NCBI RefSeq assembly: GCF_016583575.1
Contig: NZ_NRRG01000003.1
Span: 1-64,000, forward strand
Source of the DNA: Thiocystis violacea
GTDB taxonomy: Bacteria; Pseudomonadota; Gammaproteobacteria; Chromatiales; Chromatiaceae
Length of the DNA stretch: 64,000 nt
Direction: 5' to 3'
Shown here: piece after piece, positions 1-9,661 of the stretch
Numbering within the stretch: the stretch's first letter is position 1
Layout: every line of letters begins with the position of its first letter
Notes under the pieces: generated by a model
Database searches by the model: none
What the model saw: only the letters and a program-made list of their open reading frames with translations
Told to the model about the DNA's origin: nothing
Program-made: the position numbers and the translations under genes

Positions 1-1104
1 CCCGCGCCCCCGGCGGAAATCGACGCACCGCGACCAGCCGCCCCGGAGCCGACGGCCGAGACGCGCGCCGGTCTCGTCGAGCCGTCCGCGCCACCGGCGA
101 CCGGGAAGCCCGGACCGATCCAGACCCAGGAACGGCCGGTCGCCAGGACACCCGCGCCGGAGGAACCCGGCCTGGACGACGTCCCCGGACGCGGCGTCCT
201 CGGCCGGCTGCGCGAGCGGCTCTCGCGCACACGCACCCAACTCGGCGGGGGGCTCGGCAATCTCTTCCTGGGGCGCAAGCGCATCGACGACGAGCTGATG
301 GAGGAACTTGAAACGCTCCTCATCACCGCCGACGTTGGGATCGAGGCCAGCACCCGCATCATCTCGGATCTGACCGAGCGCGTGAAGCGCAAATCGCTGG
401 CCGATCCACAGGCGCTGCGCATGGCCCTCAAGGTCGAGCTGCGCGACATCCTGCGAACCGCCGACGGGCCGGTCCGGCAACCGACGCCCGGCCGCCCCCA
501 AGTGGTGCTCATGGTCGGCATCAACGGGGCCGGCAAGACCACCACCATCGGCAAACTGGCCAAACGCCTCCAGGACGAGGGCAACAGCGTCATGCTGGCC
601 GCCGGCGACACCTTCCGCGCCGCCGCCGTGGAACAACTGGAGACCTGGGGCGAGCGCAACCGTATCCCGGTCATCGCGCAGCAGTCCGGCGCGGATTCGG
701 CCTCGGTCATCTTCGACGCCCTGCAAGCGGCGACCGCGCGCGGCATCGACGTCCTGATCGCCGACACCGCCGGACGCCTGCACACCAAGACCAATCTGAT
801 GGAGGAACTCGCCAAGGTCGCGCGGGTGCTGAAAAAGATCGACCCCGAGGCGCCCCACGAGGTGATGCTGGTGGTGGACGCGACCACCGGCCAGAACGCG
901 CTCAATCAGGCCGAGCACTTCCACCGTGCCGTGGGCCTCACGGGCATCACGCTCACCAAGCTGGACGGCACCGCCAAGGGCGGCATCCTGTTCGCCATCG
1001 CCGAGCGGGTCAAGGTGCCGATCCGCTTCATCGGCGTCGGTGAGTCCATCGAGGATCTGCGCGCCTTCGATCCCGATGAATTCGTCGAGGCCCTGCTTGG
1101 CTAG
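1..1104 (+). CDS. ftsY: Signal recognition particle receptor FtsY (5' end outside window)
   Basis: FtsY is the SRP receptor GTPase that docks ribosome-nascent-chain complexes at the inner membrane. The reading frame is open from base 1, so the gene begins upstream of the window. The first ~80 visible residues are Pro/Ala/Glu-rich, like the variable acidic A domain. An N domain follows (LLITADVG). The G domain has GINGAGKTTTIGKLA (G1), DTFRAAA (G2), DTAGRL (G3), TKLDGTAKGG (G4) and a GVGE..DL closing motif. It ends in ALLG, the normal C terminus. ftsE starts 12 bases later, so ftsY-ftsE-ftsX form the classic cell-division/secretion operon. The rpoH gene that often follows ftsX is not here. Confidence 0.97.
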   Translation, partial: PAPPAEIDAPRPAAPEPTAETRAGLVEPSAPPATGKPGPIQTQERPVARTPAPEEPGLDDVPGRGVLGRLRERLSRTRTQLGGGLGNLFLGRKRIDDELMEELETLLITADVGIEASTRIISDLTERVKRKSLADPQALRMALKVELRDILRTADGPVRQPTPGRPQVVLMVGINGAGKTTTIGKLAKRLQDEGNSVMLAAGDTFRAAAVEQLETWGERNRIPVIAQQSGADSASVIFDALQAATARGIDVLIADTAGRLHTKTNLMEELAKVARVLKKIDPEAPHEVMLVVDATTGQNALNQAEHFHRAVGLTGITLTKLDGTAKGGILFAIAERVKVPIRFIGVGESIEDLRAFDPDEFVEALLG

Positions 1105-1116
1105 GAGCACCCGCCA

Positions 1117-1785
<669 letters not shown>

Positions 1786-1788
1786 TCC

Positions 1789-2754
1789 ATGGCGAGGCCA
1801 CCCATGCGCAAGGCGCGCACACCAAAACTGGTCGAACTGCCGGGAATCTGGCTCGGCCAGCACATCCAGACCATCGTCGCGACCCTGGGCCGACTGATGG
1901 ACTCGCCGCTGCCTTCCAGCATGACTATGGCCGTGATCGGTATCTCGCTCGCCCTGCCGGCGGCGCTCTTCGTGATGACGGAGAATCTGCGGACCATGGC
2001 CGGCGGATGGGATCAAACCGCGGCGATCTCGCTATTCCTCAAGTTCGAGATCGACGACCAGGAGGCCGGGCGGGTCGCCGACGAGGTCAAGACCTGGAGC
2101 GAAATCACGCGCGTGCACCTGATCACGCGCGAGCAGGCCCTGGCGGAATTCCGCGACCTCGGCGGCTTCGAGGAATCGCTGGATAAGATCACCAAGAATC
2201 CACTGCCGGTGGTGCTCACCATCTACCCCGGCCCCGCCCACTCCAGCCCCGAACAACTGGAGGCGCTGCAAGGCAAGCTCATGAAGCGGCCCGAGGCGGA
2301 CTTCGCGCGCATGGATACGCTCTGGCTGCAACGCTTCCAGGCCATCCTGGACTTGATCCAGAGCGGCTCGCTGCTGCTTGGCGTACTGCTGGGGATCGGC
2401 GTGCTGCTGATCATCGGCAATACCATTCGGCTCGAAATCCTCAACCGCCGCGTCGAGATCGAGATCATGGAACTGGTCGGCGCCACGGCGGCCTTCATCC
2501 GTCGCCCCTTTCTCTACACCGGGGCTTGGTACGGACTGCTCGGCGGACTCACGGCCTGGCTGCTGGTGACCCTGGCGACCCTGTTGCTGCAACAGCCCGT
2601 CTCGCGCCTCGCCAGTCTTTACCGAAGCGAATTCCAACTCTCCGGACTCGGATTCGCCGCCACCGGCCTCCTATTGGCCTCCAGCATCCTGCTTGGATTG
2701 ATCGGGAGCCTGCTGGCCGTCAACCGCCACCTTCGCGGAGCGGAGCCGGGCTAG
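1789..2754 (+). CDS. ftsX: Cell division permease-like protein FtsX
   Basis: FtsX is the membrane partner of FtsE and passes ATP hydrolysis to murein hydrolase activators. The 321 residues have a cytoplasmic N-terminal stretch, a first membrane helix at about residues 45-65 (AVIGISLALPAALFV), then a periplasmic domain of ~100 residues. Three further helices follow near residues 195-215, 250-275 and 285-310. The cytoplasmic loop NRRVEIEIMELVGAT is the family signature. The next gene runs convergently 24 bases downstream, so the operon ends here. Confidence 0.95.
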   Translation: MARPPMRKARTPKLVELPGIWLGQHIQTIVATLGRLMDSPLPSSMTMAVIGISLALPAALFVMTENLRTMAGGWDQTAAISLFLKFEIDDQEAGRVADEVKTWSEITRVHLITREQALAEFRDLGGFEESLDKITKNPLPVVLTIYPGPAHSSPEQLEALQGKLMKRPEADFARMDTLWLQRFQAILDLIQSGSLLLGVLLGIGVLLIIGNTIRLEILNRRVEIEIMELVGATAAFIRRPFLYTGAWYGLLGGLTAWLLVTLATLLLQQPVSRLASLYRSEFQLSGLGFAATGLLLASSILLGLIGSLLAVNRHLRGAEPG

Positions 2755-2778
2755 ATCAGCGGGCGCCGGAGCCGGACG

Positions 2779-3582
2779 TCAAGCCAGGCTGGAACGTGGG
2801 GACAGGCCCGCCGAAGGCATCCAGGATTCGAGGAAGCGAACCCCGTCCGGCAGCTCGATGCGCATGCTGATCGGCAGATGATCGGAGAGCGCGTAGTCGA
2901 CCACACGCGCCGACACTACATTGAGCGGTCGCGAGACCAGGATGTGGTCGAGATTGTGTCGCGGACGCCAGCTCGGAAAGGTCTTGAGCTCGCAATCCAG
3001 ACCGCGCATTTCCGAGCGTCGGACCATGTTGCGCAGACCCTTGGAATCACAGCCGCAGTTGAAATCCCCCATCAGGACCAGATAGGGATGCCCGCGGGCG
3101 AGCAGCGCCAGATAGTCGAGCTGACGGCGCCGGGCGCGCCAGCCGAGGGCCAGATGCAGGATGGCGACGGCCAGCACCGCCCCGTCGGTGAGTGGAAATT
3201 CCGCGACGACCGCGCCCCGGCCCGGCAGCCCCGGCAGACGATGCTCGGTCACCCGCGCCGGCCGCAAACGGCTCAGCAGGCCGTTGCTGTGCTGAGCGAA
3301 GGGCCCCAGGTTGCGGTTGATCTGCCGATACCAGTACGGAAAGGCGCCCTGACGGGCGAGATACTGGATCTGGTCGACATAGGAACTGCGCAGACTTCCG
3401 GCATCCACTTCCTGCAGACCGACGACATCGAACTGGCGCAGCAGTTGAGCGATGCGCGCCAGGTTGATCAGGCGCTCCGGGTGAGGCAGCAGATGTTTCC
3501 AGCTATTGGTGAGATAGTCGCTGTACTGGCGCGAATGGATCCCCGCCTGCACGTTATAGCTCAGTAGATTCAGTTCTCGCAT
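2779..3582 (-). CDS. Endonuclease/exonuclease/phosphatase family protein
   Basis: The 267-residue protein has the DNase I-like phosphodiesterase fold. Active-site motifs occur in the usual order: Asn in LLSYNVQ near residue 8, LQEVD near 56, the catalytic His region in AILHLALG, GDFNCG, LDHILVS, and the terminal SDHLPI. Such proteins hydrolyse phosphodiester or phosphomonoester bonds, and family members range from nucleases to lipid or sugar phosphatases. Similar short members sit as single genes in many gammaproteobacteria and the substrate is unknown. There is no signal peptide, so it is probably cytoplasmic. It is convergent with ftsX. Confidence 0.88.
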   Translation of the reverse strand: MRELNLLSYNVQAGIHSRQYSDYLTNSWKHLLPHPERLINLARIAQLLRQFDVVGLQEVDAGSLRSSYVDQIQYLARQGAFPYWYRQINRNLGPFAQHSNGLLSRLRPARVTEHRLPGLPGRGAVVAEFPLTDGAVLAVAILHLALGWRARRRQLDYLALLARGHPYLVLMGDFNCGCDSKGLRNMVRRSEMRGLDCELKTFPSWRPRHNLDHILVSRPLNVVSARVVDYALSDHLPISMRIELPDGVRFLESWMPSAGLSPRSSLA

Positions 3583-3736
3583 GATCGCCGCGTGATCAGC
3601 ATTCGAGAGGCCATCCGAAGAGTGTGAGCGACCCTAGCACAGGGCCGACACCGGACCAAGCCGAAATCCGGCGGGCGCCGCTCGCCACCACCCCGCCCGG
3701 ATACGACGACGCGCGATGGCGGCTCCGAGCCCGGAG

Positions 3737-4354
3737 TCATCCCATCTCGCGGGGACTCGCCGCGCTCGCGAGGGCCTCCACGACCTCGCACAGGAAATGC
3801 CCCAGCACCAGATGGATCTCCTGAATCCGGGGCGTCTCGCGCGAGGGAACCGCCAGGACGATGTCCGCGTTCGCGGGCCGCTCCGGATGCGCGGCGCCGG
3901 TCAGGAGCACCGTCAGGACGCCGCGCCCGGCGGCGGTCTCCAGCGCCCGCCGCACATTGGGCGAGCGGCCACTGGTCGACAGCGCCCAGAGCACGTCGCC
4001 CGGACGGGCCAGGGCGGCCAACTGACGGGCGAAGATCTCGTCGAACGAGAAGTCATTGGCCACGGCCGAGGTGGCGGCGGCATCGAAGCCCAGGACCATG
4101 GCCGGAAGCGGTCGACGGGTCTTATCGAGAAAGGGACCGATCAGCTCGCCGCTCAGATGGGTCGCCTCGCCAGCGCTGCCACCGTTGCCGCAGATGAAGA
4201 GGGTTCCGCCCTGATTGAGCGCCTCGGCGGTGCGCGTCGCCGCGCTCAGGGTCGCCCCGAGCAGTTCGGTATCGGCCTGAACGGCCGCGAGCAGTTCCAG
4301 GGTCGCGCTCAGCCGCCGTGTCAGCCGGTCGGCAAGCTCGGAGGCTTGGTTCAT
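3737..4354 (-). CDS. SIS-domain protein, GmhA/DiaA-type phosphoheptose isomerase family
   Basis: A single SIS (sugar isomerase) domain. Family motifs are FICGNGGSAGEATHLSGEL, VANDFSFDEIF, the phosphosugar-binding ALSTSGRSPNV and IQEIHLVLGHFLCEVVE. GmhA converts sedoheptulose-7-phosphate to D-glycero-manno-heptose-7-phosphate for LPS, while the paralogue DiaA regulates DnaA. The sequence alone does not separate them. I prefer the ATG at 4354 because it overlaps the stop of the upstream gene as ATGA, the usual sign of translational coupling. ATGs at 4360 and 4369 are alternatives. The pairing with a cysteine-cluster protein has no obvious functional explanation. Confidence 0.88.
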   Translation of the reverse strand: MNQASELADRLTRRLSATLELLAAVQADTELLGATLSAATRTAEALNQGGTLFICGNGGSAGEATHLSGELIGPFLDKTRRPLPAMVLGFDAAATSAVANDFSFDEIFARQLAALARPGDVLWALSTSGRSPNVRRALETAAGRGVLTVLLTGAAHPERPANADIVLAVPSRETPRIQEIHLVLGHFLCEVVEALASAASPREMG

Positions 4355-5289
4355 GGGCATGTACCGCATCGCATCATGAAATCGCCTCGGGCTCCGTCGC
4401 CACCCTCGGCATACTTACGGTCCTCGGCCGCCTGGCGGCGCTCGATCTCCATTTGCTTCCTCGCCGCCCAGACCTCCTGGCGCTGGACCACGCGCTGGTC
4501 CCAGGCATCGGCGACTTCCTGAACCGAGTGCTCGCCGAACAGGACCTGGCGCAAAAAACGGTAGGAAAAAGACAGCAGCGCCTCGTCGTCCGTTTCCACC
4601 TCGGCTTGGAAATCATCCGGAAGACTGTAGGTCTGGCGGAAATTCTCGCTCAGGACGAAACGCCGAAAGGTATCGATATCATAGGATGCCATGAAAAAGA
4701 GTCGCAGGCTCGCCTGGGGCGGACGACCGACGGCGGGTCCGGCGGACTTCTTCTTCAGGACCAACTGATACCACTCGCGATTCATGGCGTCGAAGGTCTC
4801 GCAATCCTGCTCCGCTCGATACTCGGCGACGCCGATCTCGCGCGGTTCCTCGTAGCCCCTGCAGTGATCCTCCTTGACCAGGGAATAGCGCTCCTCGGCG
4901 GTGGCGGAATCCTTCTCGCGCAGCGCGAGGAGCGCCAGCGGATAGTAGCGACAGACGGTCGGGCGATCCTCGTAGACACAGCAGCCGGCGTCTCCCGCGA
5001 GCTGGAGACAGGCACCCGACTCATCGGTCTTGAGCTTGATGCCGGGAAGCCCGTCGCCGTCCATCTGAAACGGCACCGTGAAGTCACGCACGAATTCCGT
5101 CGAGGTCAACCCGAGCCGGCGCTTGAGCCGGAGGACATCGTAGGGCGCCAGCGTGACATCGGTCTGTTTGCAGCAGGCATTGAAGCAGGAAATGTCCTTG
5201 TGGCAGCGGAACTGGATCCGACTGTCCGCCCGCAACGCCTCGGGCATGACGGCGCTCCGGAAGGGAATGGCGGGCCTGGTGTCGGTCAT
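4351..5289 (-). CDS. YkgJ-type cysteine-cluster (CxxxCxxCC) protein
   Basis: The 312-residue protein belongs to the zinc- or iron-chelating YkgJ/UPF0153 superfamily. Near the N terminus CHKDISCFNACCKQ carries the cluster. Further cysteines follow in GACLQLAGDAGCCVYEDRPTVCRYYPLAL, the second half of the signature. The longer C-terminal half (about residues 130-312) is alpha-helical and family-specific. The start is placed at 5289 because GAGG lies 7-8 bases upstream; the frame is open further, but that extension (to 5454) is low-complexity. Its function is unknown. It probably binds a metal, and it is co-translated with the SIS protein. Confidence 0.82.
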   Translation of the reverse strand: MTDTRPAIPFRSAVMPEALRADSRIQFRCHKDISCFNACCKQTDVTLAPYDVLRLKRRLGLTSTEFVRDFTVPFQMDGDGLPGIKLKTDESGACLQLAGDAGCCVYEDRPTVCRYYPLALLALREKDSATAEERYSLVKEDHCRGYEEPREIGVAEYRAEQDCETFDAMNREWYQLVLKKKSAGPAVGRPPQASLRLFFMASYDIDTFRRFVLSENFRQTYSLPDDFQAEVETDDEALLSFSYRFLRQVLFGEHSVQEVADAWDQRVVQRQEVWAARKQMEIERRQAAEDRKYAEGGDGARGDFMMRCGTCP

Positions 5290-6012
5290 GGCGAAACCTC
5301 GATGCCGCTCGCGGGCGCGGCCGTGAACAGGGTTGGCTAGATGCGAAGCAACGATATGGAACCGCCATCGTATCGATCCCGCGCCAAACCACGGGGGATG
5401 GGGAATACGCGGGCGGCGATTCCGGCGGACCCCGGCAAGCCGCCAAGCACACAAAGGTTTTGAGAGAGTCGCTCAGTTTAACAGAACAAATCATCCGCCC
5501 AGGCTTGCCCGCGCGCGAACGGGTGCGACCAAAAGCGAGGCGTACCGACCGTTAGCCTTAGCTTGGGATGAACGGGAGCGAACCCCAACGCCCTCGCCTG
5601 AACGCTCCGGCAGCGCCGACACTTCGCGACAACAAGCGGGCTGAATCGCCCCATCGACAGGGCCATGCCCCTTGCAAACTGTGATCGATATGCAACAAAC
5701 TGAGTTTTCGGTTCGACGCGACGGCCGCCTTGAACGATCGCGCGGACCAGGACAGGGCGGGCGAGGCCGATCATTGGCCTAAATTCATTGATCTCGATCA
5801 GGTTTCCATGTATTTACCCGATCCTTGCGCGGCCGTTGCCGGCACCAACGATGGCGCGGTGGCAAGTTGGGCGTGGATTCAGGTGTTGCGGATGAGGACG
5901 CGTTGGTGCGCGCGGATTCCCTTGATGAAATCCAGGATTGGCTCACGAGGGAACTCCCTATGAAGCAAAAATGCGACAAAGCCTATCGGTGTGTCTTTTT
6001 TCGCCCAATCTG
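5290..6012. other. Intergenic region without a supported gene
   Basis: About 720 bases separate the divergent cysteine-cluster and porin genes. Base composition drops toward the porin side. Short open frames exist on both strands, for example 5825-6040 plus, which ends in a Cys- and Lys-rich stretch. None has a ribosome-binding site or recognisable similarity, and I do not call them. The last 40 bases run into the porin promoter. Confidence 0.5.
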
Positions 6013-6041
6013 TTGCAAAACGCCATTTCGTCCTCTATAGT
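6013..6041 (+). promoter_or_regulatory. Sigma-70-type promoter of the porin gene
   Basis: TTGCAA (6013-6018) and TATAGT (6036-6041) are separated by exactly 17 bases. Transcription would start near 6048, giving a leader of about 65 bases before the porin start at 6113. The strong match fits an abundant outer-membrane protein. Confidence 0.75.
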
Positions 6042-6112
6042 TCACAGCGCAAAGCATGATTGCGTTCGGTTTCAGCAGTCAAACTGACAAATTCACAACA
6101 GCGGAGAACAGC

Positions 6113-7321
6113 ATGAACAAGAAACTCCTTACCCTAGCGGTCGCCGCCGCAATGGTTGCTCCGACCGCCGCGATGGCCGAAGCTATTCTGTACGGCAAGC
6201 TGCACATGTCGATTGACTGGGCCGACGTCGAGGGCTTCACCACCGCGCCGGTCATCGACCCCGTCACTGGCCAGGTCGTCGGCGTCGTGCCCGAGGATTA
6301 CAAGGGCTGGGGCCTGAACGGCGGCGCCGCCATCCCCGGCGAGAGTCGCGCCAACCGCATCGGCGTCAAGGGTTCCGAGGATCTTGGCAACGGTCTGAAG
6401 GCCATCTACCAGGTCGAGTTCGGCGTCAAGATGACCGAGGAAAGCACCACCGGCAACGCCGCCTCCGGCAGCAACGACAGCATCACCATGCGTAACAGCT
6501 TCGTCGGTCTGGCCGGCGGCTGGGGTACCTTCGTCGTCGGTCGTAACGACACCCCGTTCAAGACCTCCACCGGCAAGCTCGACCTCTTCGCCGACACCAT
6601 GGCCGACAACAACGGCACCGTTGGCTTCGACGACGTTCGCGCCGACAATGCCGTCGCCTATGTCAGCCCAAGCATGGCCGGCTTCCAACTCGCGGCCGCC
6701 GTGCATGCGGGTGGTGCTTCCACCGCCATCGCTGCCGAGAACGTCAACTCCGACAGCATGGCCGAGGCGTACTCCATCGCCGGTATCTACAGCAACGGCC
6801 CCTTCTACGGATCCTTGGCGTACGAAGTGCTCGGCAGCGAACTCTTCATGAACTCGCGGACCAGCCAGCTCGGCGAAACCTTCCCGAACGGCTTCCCGCG
6901 CTCGGGTTATGTCGAGGACGACTACAGCAAGTGGCGCCTGGGCCTGGGCCTGCTCGACTGGAACGGCTTCACCCTGACCGGTATCTACGAAGAGCAGTCC
7001 AATCTGCCCGCCGGCCAGATCAACCCGCTCACGGAAGCGGAAAAGCTGAAGCTGTGGCAAATCCAGGCCGGCTATTCGTTCGGCAACAACATGGTCAAGG
7101 GCATGTACGGCAGCGGCAATCGTGATGGCCGCTTCGACGACAGCCGTAACCTCAGCGAGATCCGGGATGCCATCGAGGGTGACTACTACACCTGGGCCAT
7201 CGCCTTCGATCACAACCTGAGCAAGCGCACCAAGGCTTACGTCCTCTACACCCAGGTCGACGATGACGCCCCGCTGTCCGATTGGTCCGGCTTCTCGTTG
7301 GGCATGATTCACAACTTCTAA
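6113..7321 (+). CDS. Gram-negative general porin (trimeric 16-strand type)
   Basis: An outer-membrane diffusion channel of 402 residues. The start at 6113 follows GGAG by six bases and gives a clean signal peptide (KKLLTLAVAAAMVAPTAAMA, cut before EAILYGK). The mature protein begins with the porin_4 opening YGKLHMSIDWAD. It contains the conserved RIGVKGSEDLGNGLKAIYQ and NSFVGLAGGWGTFVVGR stretches and ends in a terminal aromatic residue (GMIHNF), the BAM recognition signal. It is a single gene with its own promoter and a strong terminator. Loop residues that would set ion selectivity cannot be read by eye. Confidence 0.93.
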   Translation: MNKKLLTLAVAAAMVAPTAAMAEAILYGKLHMSIDWADVEGFTTAPVIDPVTGQVVGVVPEDYKGWGLNGGAAIPGESRANRIGVKGSEDLGNGLKAIYQVEFGVKMTEESTTGNAASGSNDSITMRNSFVGLAGGWGTFVVGRNDTPFKTSTGKLDLFADTMADNNGTVGFDDVRADNAVAYVSPSMAGFQLAAAVHAGGASTAIAAENVNSDSMAEAYSIAGIYSNGPFYGSLAYEVLGSELFMNSRTSQLGETFPNGFPRSGYVEDDYSKWRLGLGLLDWNGFTLTGIYEEQSNLPAGQINPLTEAEKLKLWQIQAGYSFGNNMVKGMYGSGNRDGRFDDSRNLSEIRDAIEGDYYTWAIAFDHNLSKRTKAYVLYTQVDDDAPLSDWSGFSLGMIHNF

Positions 7322-7344
7322 GCCTCGCGCTCGAAGCTCGTGAA

Positions 7345-7379
7345 ATAAAAACGGGATCCCTAGGGATCCCGTTTTTTAT
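7345..7379. terminator. Bidirectional rho-independent terminator
   Basis: A perfect stem AACGGGATCCC/GGGATCCCGTT with a two-base TA loop is flanked by an A-run on the left and a T-run on the right. It can stop both the porin transcript and the convergent rpiA transcript. Confidence 0.92.
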
Positions 7380-7429
7380 TGTCCGCGCCCAGGCCGCCAA
7401 GCCATGGCGACGAACGGAGGATTCTTACC

Positions 7430-8089
7430 TCAGGCGGCCCGGACGACCCTAGGTCCCTGCTCCGAACCCAGGATCAGCACATCCGCCGGCCGAAGCGCAA
7501 AGATCCCAACGGTCACGACACCCGCGATGTTGTTGATCGACTGCTCAAGAGCCACGGGATCCACGATCTCAAGATGGTGCACATCCAGGATCAGGTTGGC
7601 GTTATCCGTCACGAAGCCCTCGCGCCAGACGGGCGTCCCGCCCAACCGAACGAGCGCCCTGGCCACATGGCTCCGCGCCATGGGAATGACCTCGACCGGC
7701 AACGGAAAGCGACCGAGCACCTTGACCAGCTTGCTTTCGTCGGCGATACAGACGAACCGGTGACTGGCCGCGGCGACGATCTTCTCCCGCGTCAAGGCGC
7801 CACCACCACCCTTGATCAGTTGAAGCCGTTCATTGGATTCATCGGCGCCGTCGACATAGAGCGACAACTCGCCGGCGGCATTCAGATCCAAAACGGGAAT
7901 ACCCTGCCGTTTCAGGCGCTCGGTCGAAGCTTCCGAGCTTGAGACGGCACCCTCGATGCGCCCCTTGATTGTCGCCAGGGCATCGATGAAATGATTGACG
8001 GTCGATCCGGTGCCGACCCCGATCACGCCACCATCCACGTATTCGAGCGCCGCCCCGGCGGCCTGCTTCTTCAGGTCATCTTGAGTCAT
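7430..8089 (-). CDS. rpiA: Ribose-5-phosphate isomerase A
   Basis: RpiA interconverts ribose-5-phosphate and ribulose-5-phosphate in the pentose phosphate and Calvin cycles, so it matters for an autotroph. The 219 residues show [32 protein letters not shown], the catalytic [13 protein letters not shown] and [11 protein letters not shown]. The start at 8089 (MTQDDLKK) matches E. coli RpiA and has GAGGAC upstream; an in-frame start at 8110 is less likely. It ends at the shared terminator with the porin gene. Confidence 0.97.
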   Translation of the reverse strand: MTQDDLKKQAAGAALEYVDGGVIGVGTGSTVNHFIDALATIKGRIEGAVSSSEASTERLKRQGIPVLDLNAAGELSLYVDGADESNERLQLIKGGGGALTREKIVAAASHRFVCIADESKLVKVLGRFPLPVEVIPMARSHVARALVRLGGTPVWREGFVTDNANLILDVHHLEIVDPVALEQSINNIAGVVTVGIFALRPADVLILGSEQGPRVVRAA

Positions 8090-8126
8090 CGCCTGTCCTC
8101 CTGTCACCATGGTTGTCAGCGCCGCA

Positions 8127-8762
8127 TCATATCAAAGCCAAGGGATCGGACCTCGACGCCATGGGTTTGATGTAGACACCTGATTCGGTGATGACGGCAT
8201 CGAGAGGGATGTCCCAAGGGCGGACCTCGATCCGCTCCAGTCGCTGACATTCATGGGCCACGCCGAACAGACGCGGTCGACGCCAGCGCATGCCACGGCC
8301 CAGGTAGGCCAGGGTGCGATCATAAAAGCCGCCTCCCATGCCGATGCGACGGCAGTCCGCGTCGAAGCCAACGAGCGGCAGGATCATGAGATCGAGCCAC
8401 CTGGGACGGATCAAATGCCGTCCGCGCCCGAGCGGCTCGGGGATCCCGAACCGATTCGGACGCATCGGAGCACCCGCGACGAATCGGGCGAACCAGAGCA
8501 CACCCTTATTCTTGCGGCGTCTCAGGGGGTGGATCACGGGGAGATAAGCGGATTTACCGCTAGCACGGGCCAATTCCATCAAGGGACGAGGATCGATCTC
8601 GCCATCCGACGGCCAGTAGAACGCAATCCGCCTGGCACGAGAAAAGACAGGGTGCCTGGCCAATCTTTTGGCCAGCATCGCGCCATGGTGGCGCTGGTCA
8701 CGAGGATCAATGAGACGGCGACGAGCGCGGAGCGCGTGCCTAATCGCGGTAAGTGATGTCAT
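8127..8762 (-). CDS. fau: 5-formyltetrahydrofolate cyclo-ligase
   Basis: This ATP-dependent enzyme converts 5-formyl-THF to 5,10-methenyl-THF. The 211 residues show the N-terminal basic [12 protein letters not shown], the nucleotide/folate segment [29 protein letters not shown] and the C-terminal [15 protein letters not shown]. The start at 8762 is chosen over a GTG at 8780 because the latter lies within the 3' stem of the 6S RNA gene. The order zapA-6S RNA-fau is conserved in gammaproteobacteria, and fau is often read through from the 6S transcript. Confidence 0.93.
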   Translation of the reverse strand: MTSLTAIRHALRARRRLIDPRDQRHHGAMLAKRLARHPVFSRARRIAFYWPSDGEIDPRPLMELARASGKSAYLPVIHPLRRRKNKGVLWFARFVAGAPMRPNRFGIPEPLGRGRHLIRPRWLDLMILPLVGFDADCRRIGMGGGFYDRTLAYLGRGMRWRRPRLFGVAHECQRLERIEVRPWDIPLDAVITESGVYIKPMASRSDPLALI

Positions 8763-8774
8763 GCGGCGGTAAAG

Positions 8775-8966
8775 GGACACCCCCCATTGGTGCCGCCGCA
8801 GGCCTTTGTTCTTGAACCAAGAGGTTCAAGTGGGGACAGTCGACGTCGCTTCAGGCTTTCCGCTCGGTGGCGGACATGCTCAACCGCGGTGCTGTCATGT
8901 CCCCCGGGCAGCGATTAGGCTCAAGAAAATACCCAGGCCGCTTTCGAACACTACAGGGGGTGTCTT
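8775..8966 (-). ncRNA. ssrS: 6S RNA
   Basis: 6S RNA mimics an open promoter and sequesters sigma-70 RNA polymerase in stationary phase. On the minus strand the 5' end (GACACCCCC near 8964) pairs with the 3' end (GGGGGGTGTC near 8776), closing a ~190-nt rod. Between them are typical elements: GTTCGAAAGCGG, TGAGCC, CCGCGGTTGAGCATG, the hairpin CTTGAACC..TTGGTTCAAG and GCCTGCGGCGGCA. These resemble E. coli 6S RNA. The position between zapA and fau is also diagnostic. Ends are accurate to a few bases only. Confidence 0.93.
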
Positions 8967-8976
8967 GGAAGAAGAG

Positions 8977-8982
8977 GCTATA
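8977..8982 (-). promoter_or_regulatory. Probable -10 box of the 6S RNA gene
   Basis: TATAGC on the minus strand overlaps the zapA stop codon and sits 10-15 bases before the inferred 6S 5' end. No convincing -35 box is seen, so zapA read-through may also contribute. Confidence 0.45.
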
Positions 8983-9352
8983 CCCTTTCGCTCGACGCGT
9001 CCAGCGGGGGCTGATTCCTCGCATCGGACTCGGGCGACGCGGGAACCTCGACCGGATCTCCGGCCAAGGCGGAATTCACTCGCTCCTGCAACTGACGCAG
9101 GCGTCGATTCGAGTCGCCTTCGGGGCTGGACCTGGCGCGCTGCATCTGGATGAGGTCGTTCGCGATATTGAGCGCCGCCATGACGGCGATGCGGTCCGTT
9201 CCAATCACGCGGCCGCTCTGACGGATCTCGCGCATACGGCTATCGAGAAGCCTCGCCGACGCCCTGAGGTCGTCCTGCTCATGGAATTCGCAGGCGATCC
9301 GATAGTCCTTTTCCAGGATCCTGATACTGACTTGCAACGGCTCTTCGATCAC
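8978..9352 (-). CDS. zapA: Cell division protein ZapA
   Basis: ZapA binds and cross-links FtsZ filaments at the Z-ring. The 124 residues have the globular head (VSIRILEKDYRIAC, then RASARLLDSRMREI) and the central helix (DRIAVMAALNIANDLIQMQ). A coiled-coil tail is followed by a Pro/Ser-rich end that is longer than in E. coli ZapA. The start is GTG and overlaps the stop of the upstream ZapB-like gene as GTGA. The 6S RNA gene follows immediately. Confidence 0.93.
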   Translation of the reverse strand: MIEEPLQVSIRILEKDYRIACEFHEQDDLRASARLLDSRMREIRQSGRVIGTDRIAVMAALNIANDLIQMQRARSSPEGDSNRRLRQLQERVNSALAGDPVEVPASPESDARNQPPLDASSERV

Positions 9353-9558
9353 AGATTCTCCTCCATTGCGCGCAACCGGGACAACATGGCCTCGACGCGA
9401 CTTCGTGCCTGTTCGGTCTTTTCGATCAATTCGCTGCGTTCCGCGACCAGGGTTTCCTGGCGGACACGCAGCGACGCATTCTCGTCCCTTAGCCTCTCGT
9501 TCAGACGTATCAAGGCATCGATCTGAAGTTCAAGCTGGTCGAGCTCAGAGTTGGCCAA
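9349..9558 (-). CDS. Small coiled-coil protein, TIGR02449/ZapB-like
   Basis: A 69-residue, entirely helical heptad protein (LDQLELQIDALIRLNERLRD, ending SRVEAMLSRLRAMEENL). It matches the small family found just upstream of zapA in many gammaproteobacteria, which resembles ZapB. The open frame extends to 9936, but family length and the GGAG nine bases upstream favour the TTG start at 9558. GTG at 9588 is an alternative. A TATAGT just upstream of that GTG (minus strand) may be the operon -10 box. A role in Z-ring assembly is inferred from the neighbour. Confidence 0.78.
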   Translation of the reverse strand: MANSELDQLELQIDALIRLNERLRDENASLRVRQETLVAERSELIEKTEQARSRVEAMLSRLRAMEENL

Positions 9559-9661
9559 AATCCGCGACTCCGTTGAAATTCCGTGCACTATAGAAGGGGC
9601 TTCGCGGGCGGTCAATCGCGCGAAAGCGCATGCTATGATCCAAAATCCTTGAATAGACCGA

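Noticed and set aside
5825-6040. Small plus-strand frame upstream of the porin
   Set aside because: It runs through the porin promoter, lacks a ribosome-binding site, and only part of it looks protein-like.
8763-8780. Earlier GTG start for fau
   Set aside because: It lies in the 3' closing stem of 6S RNA.
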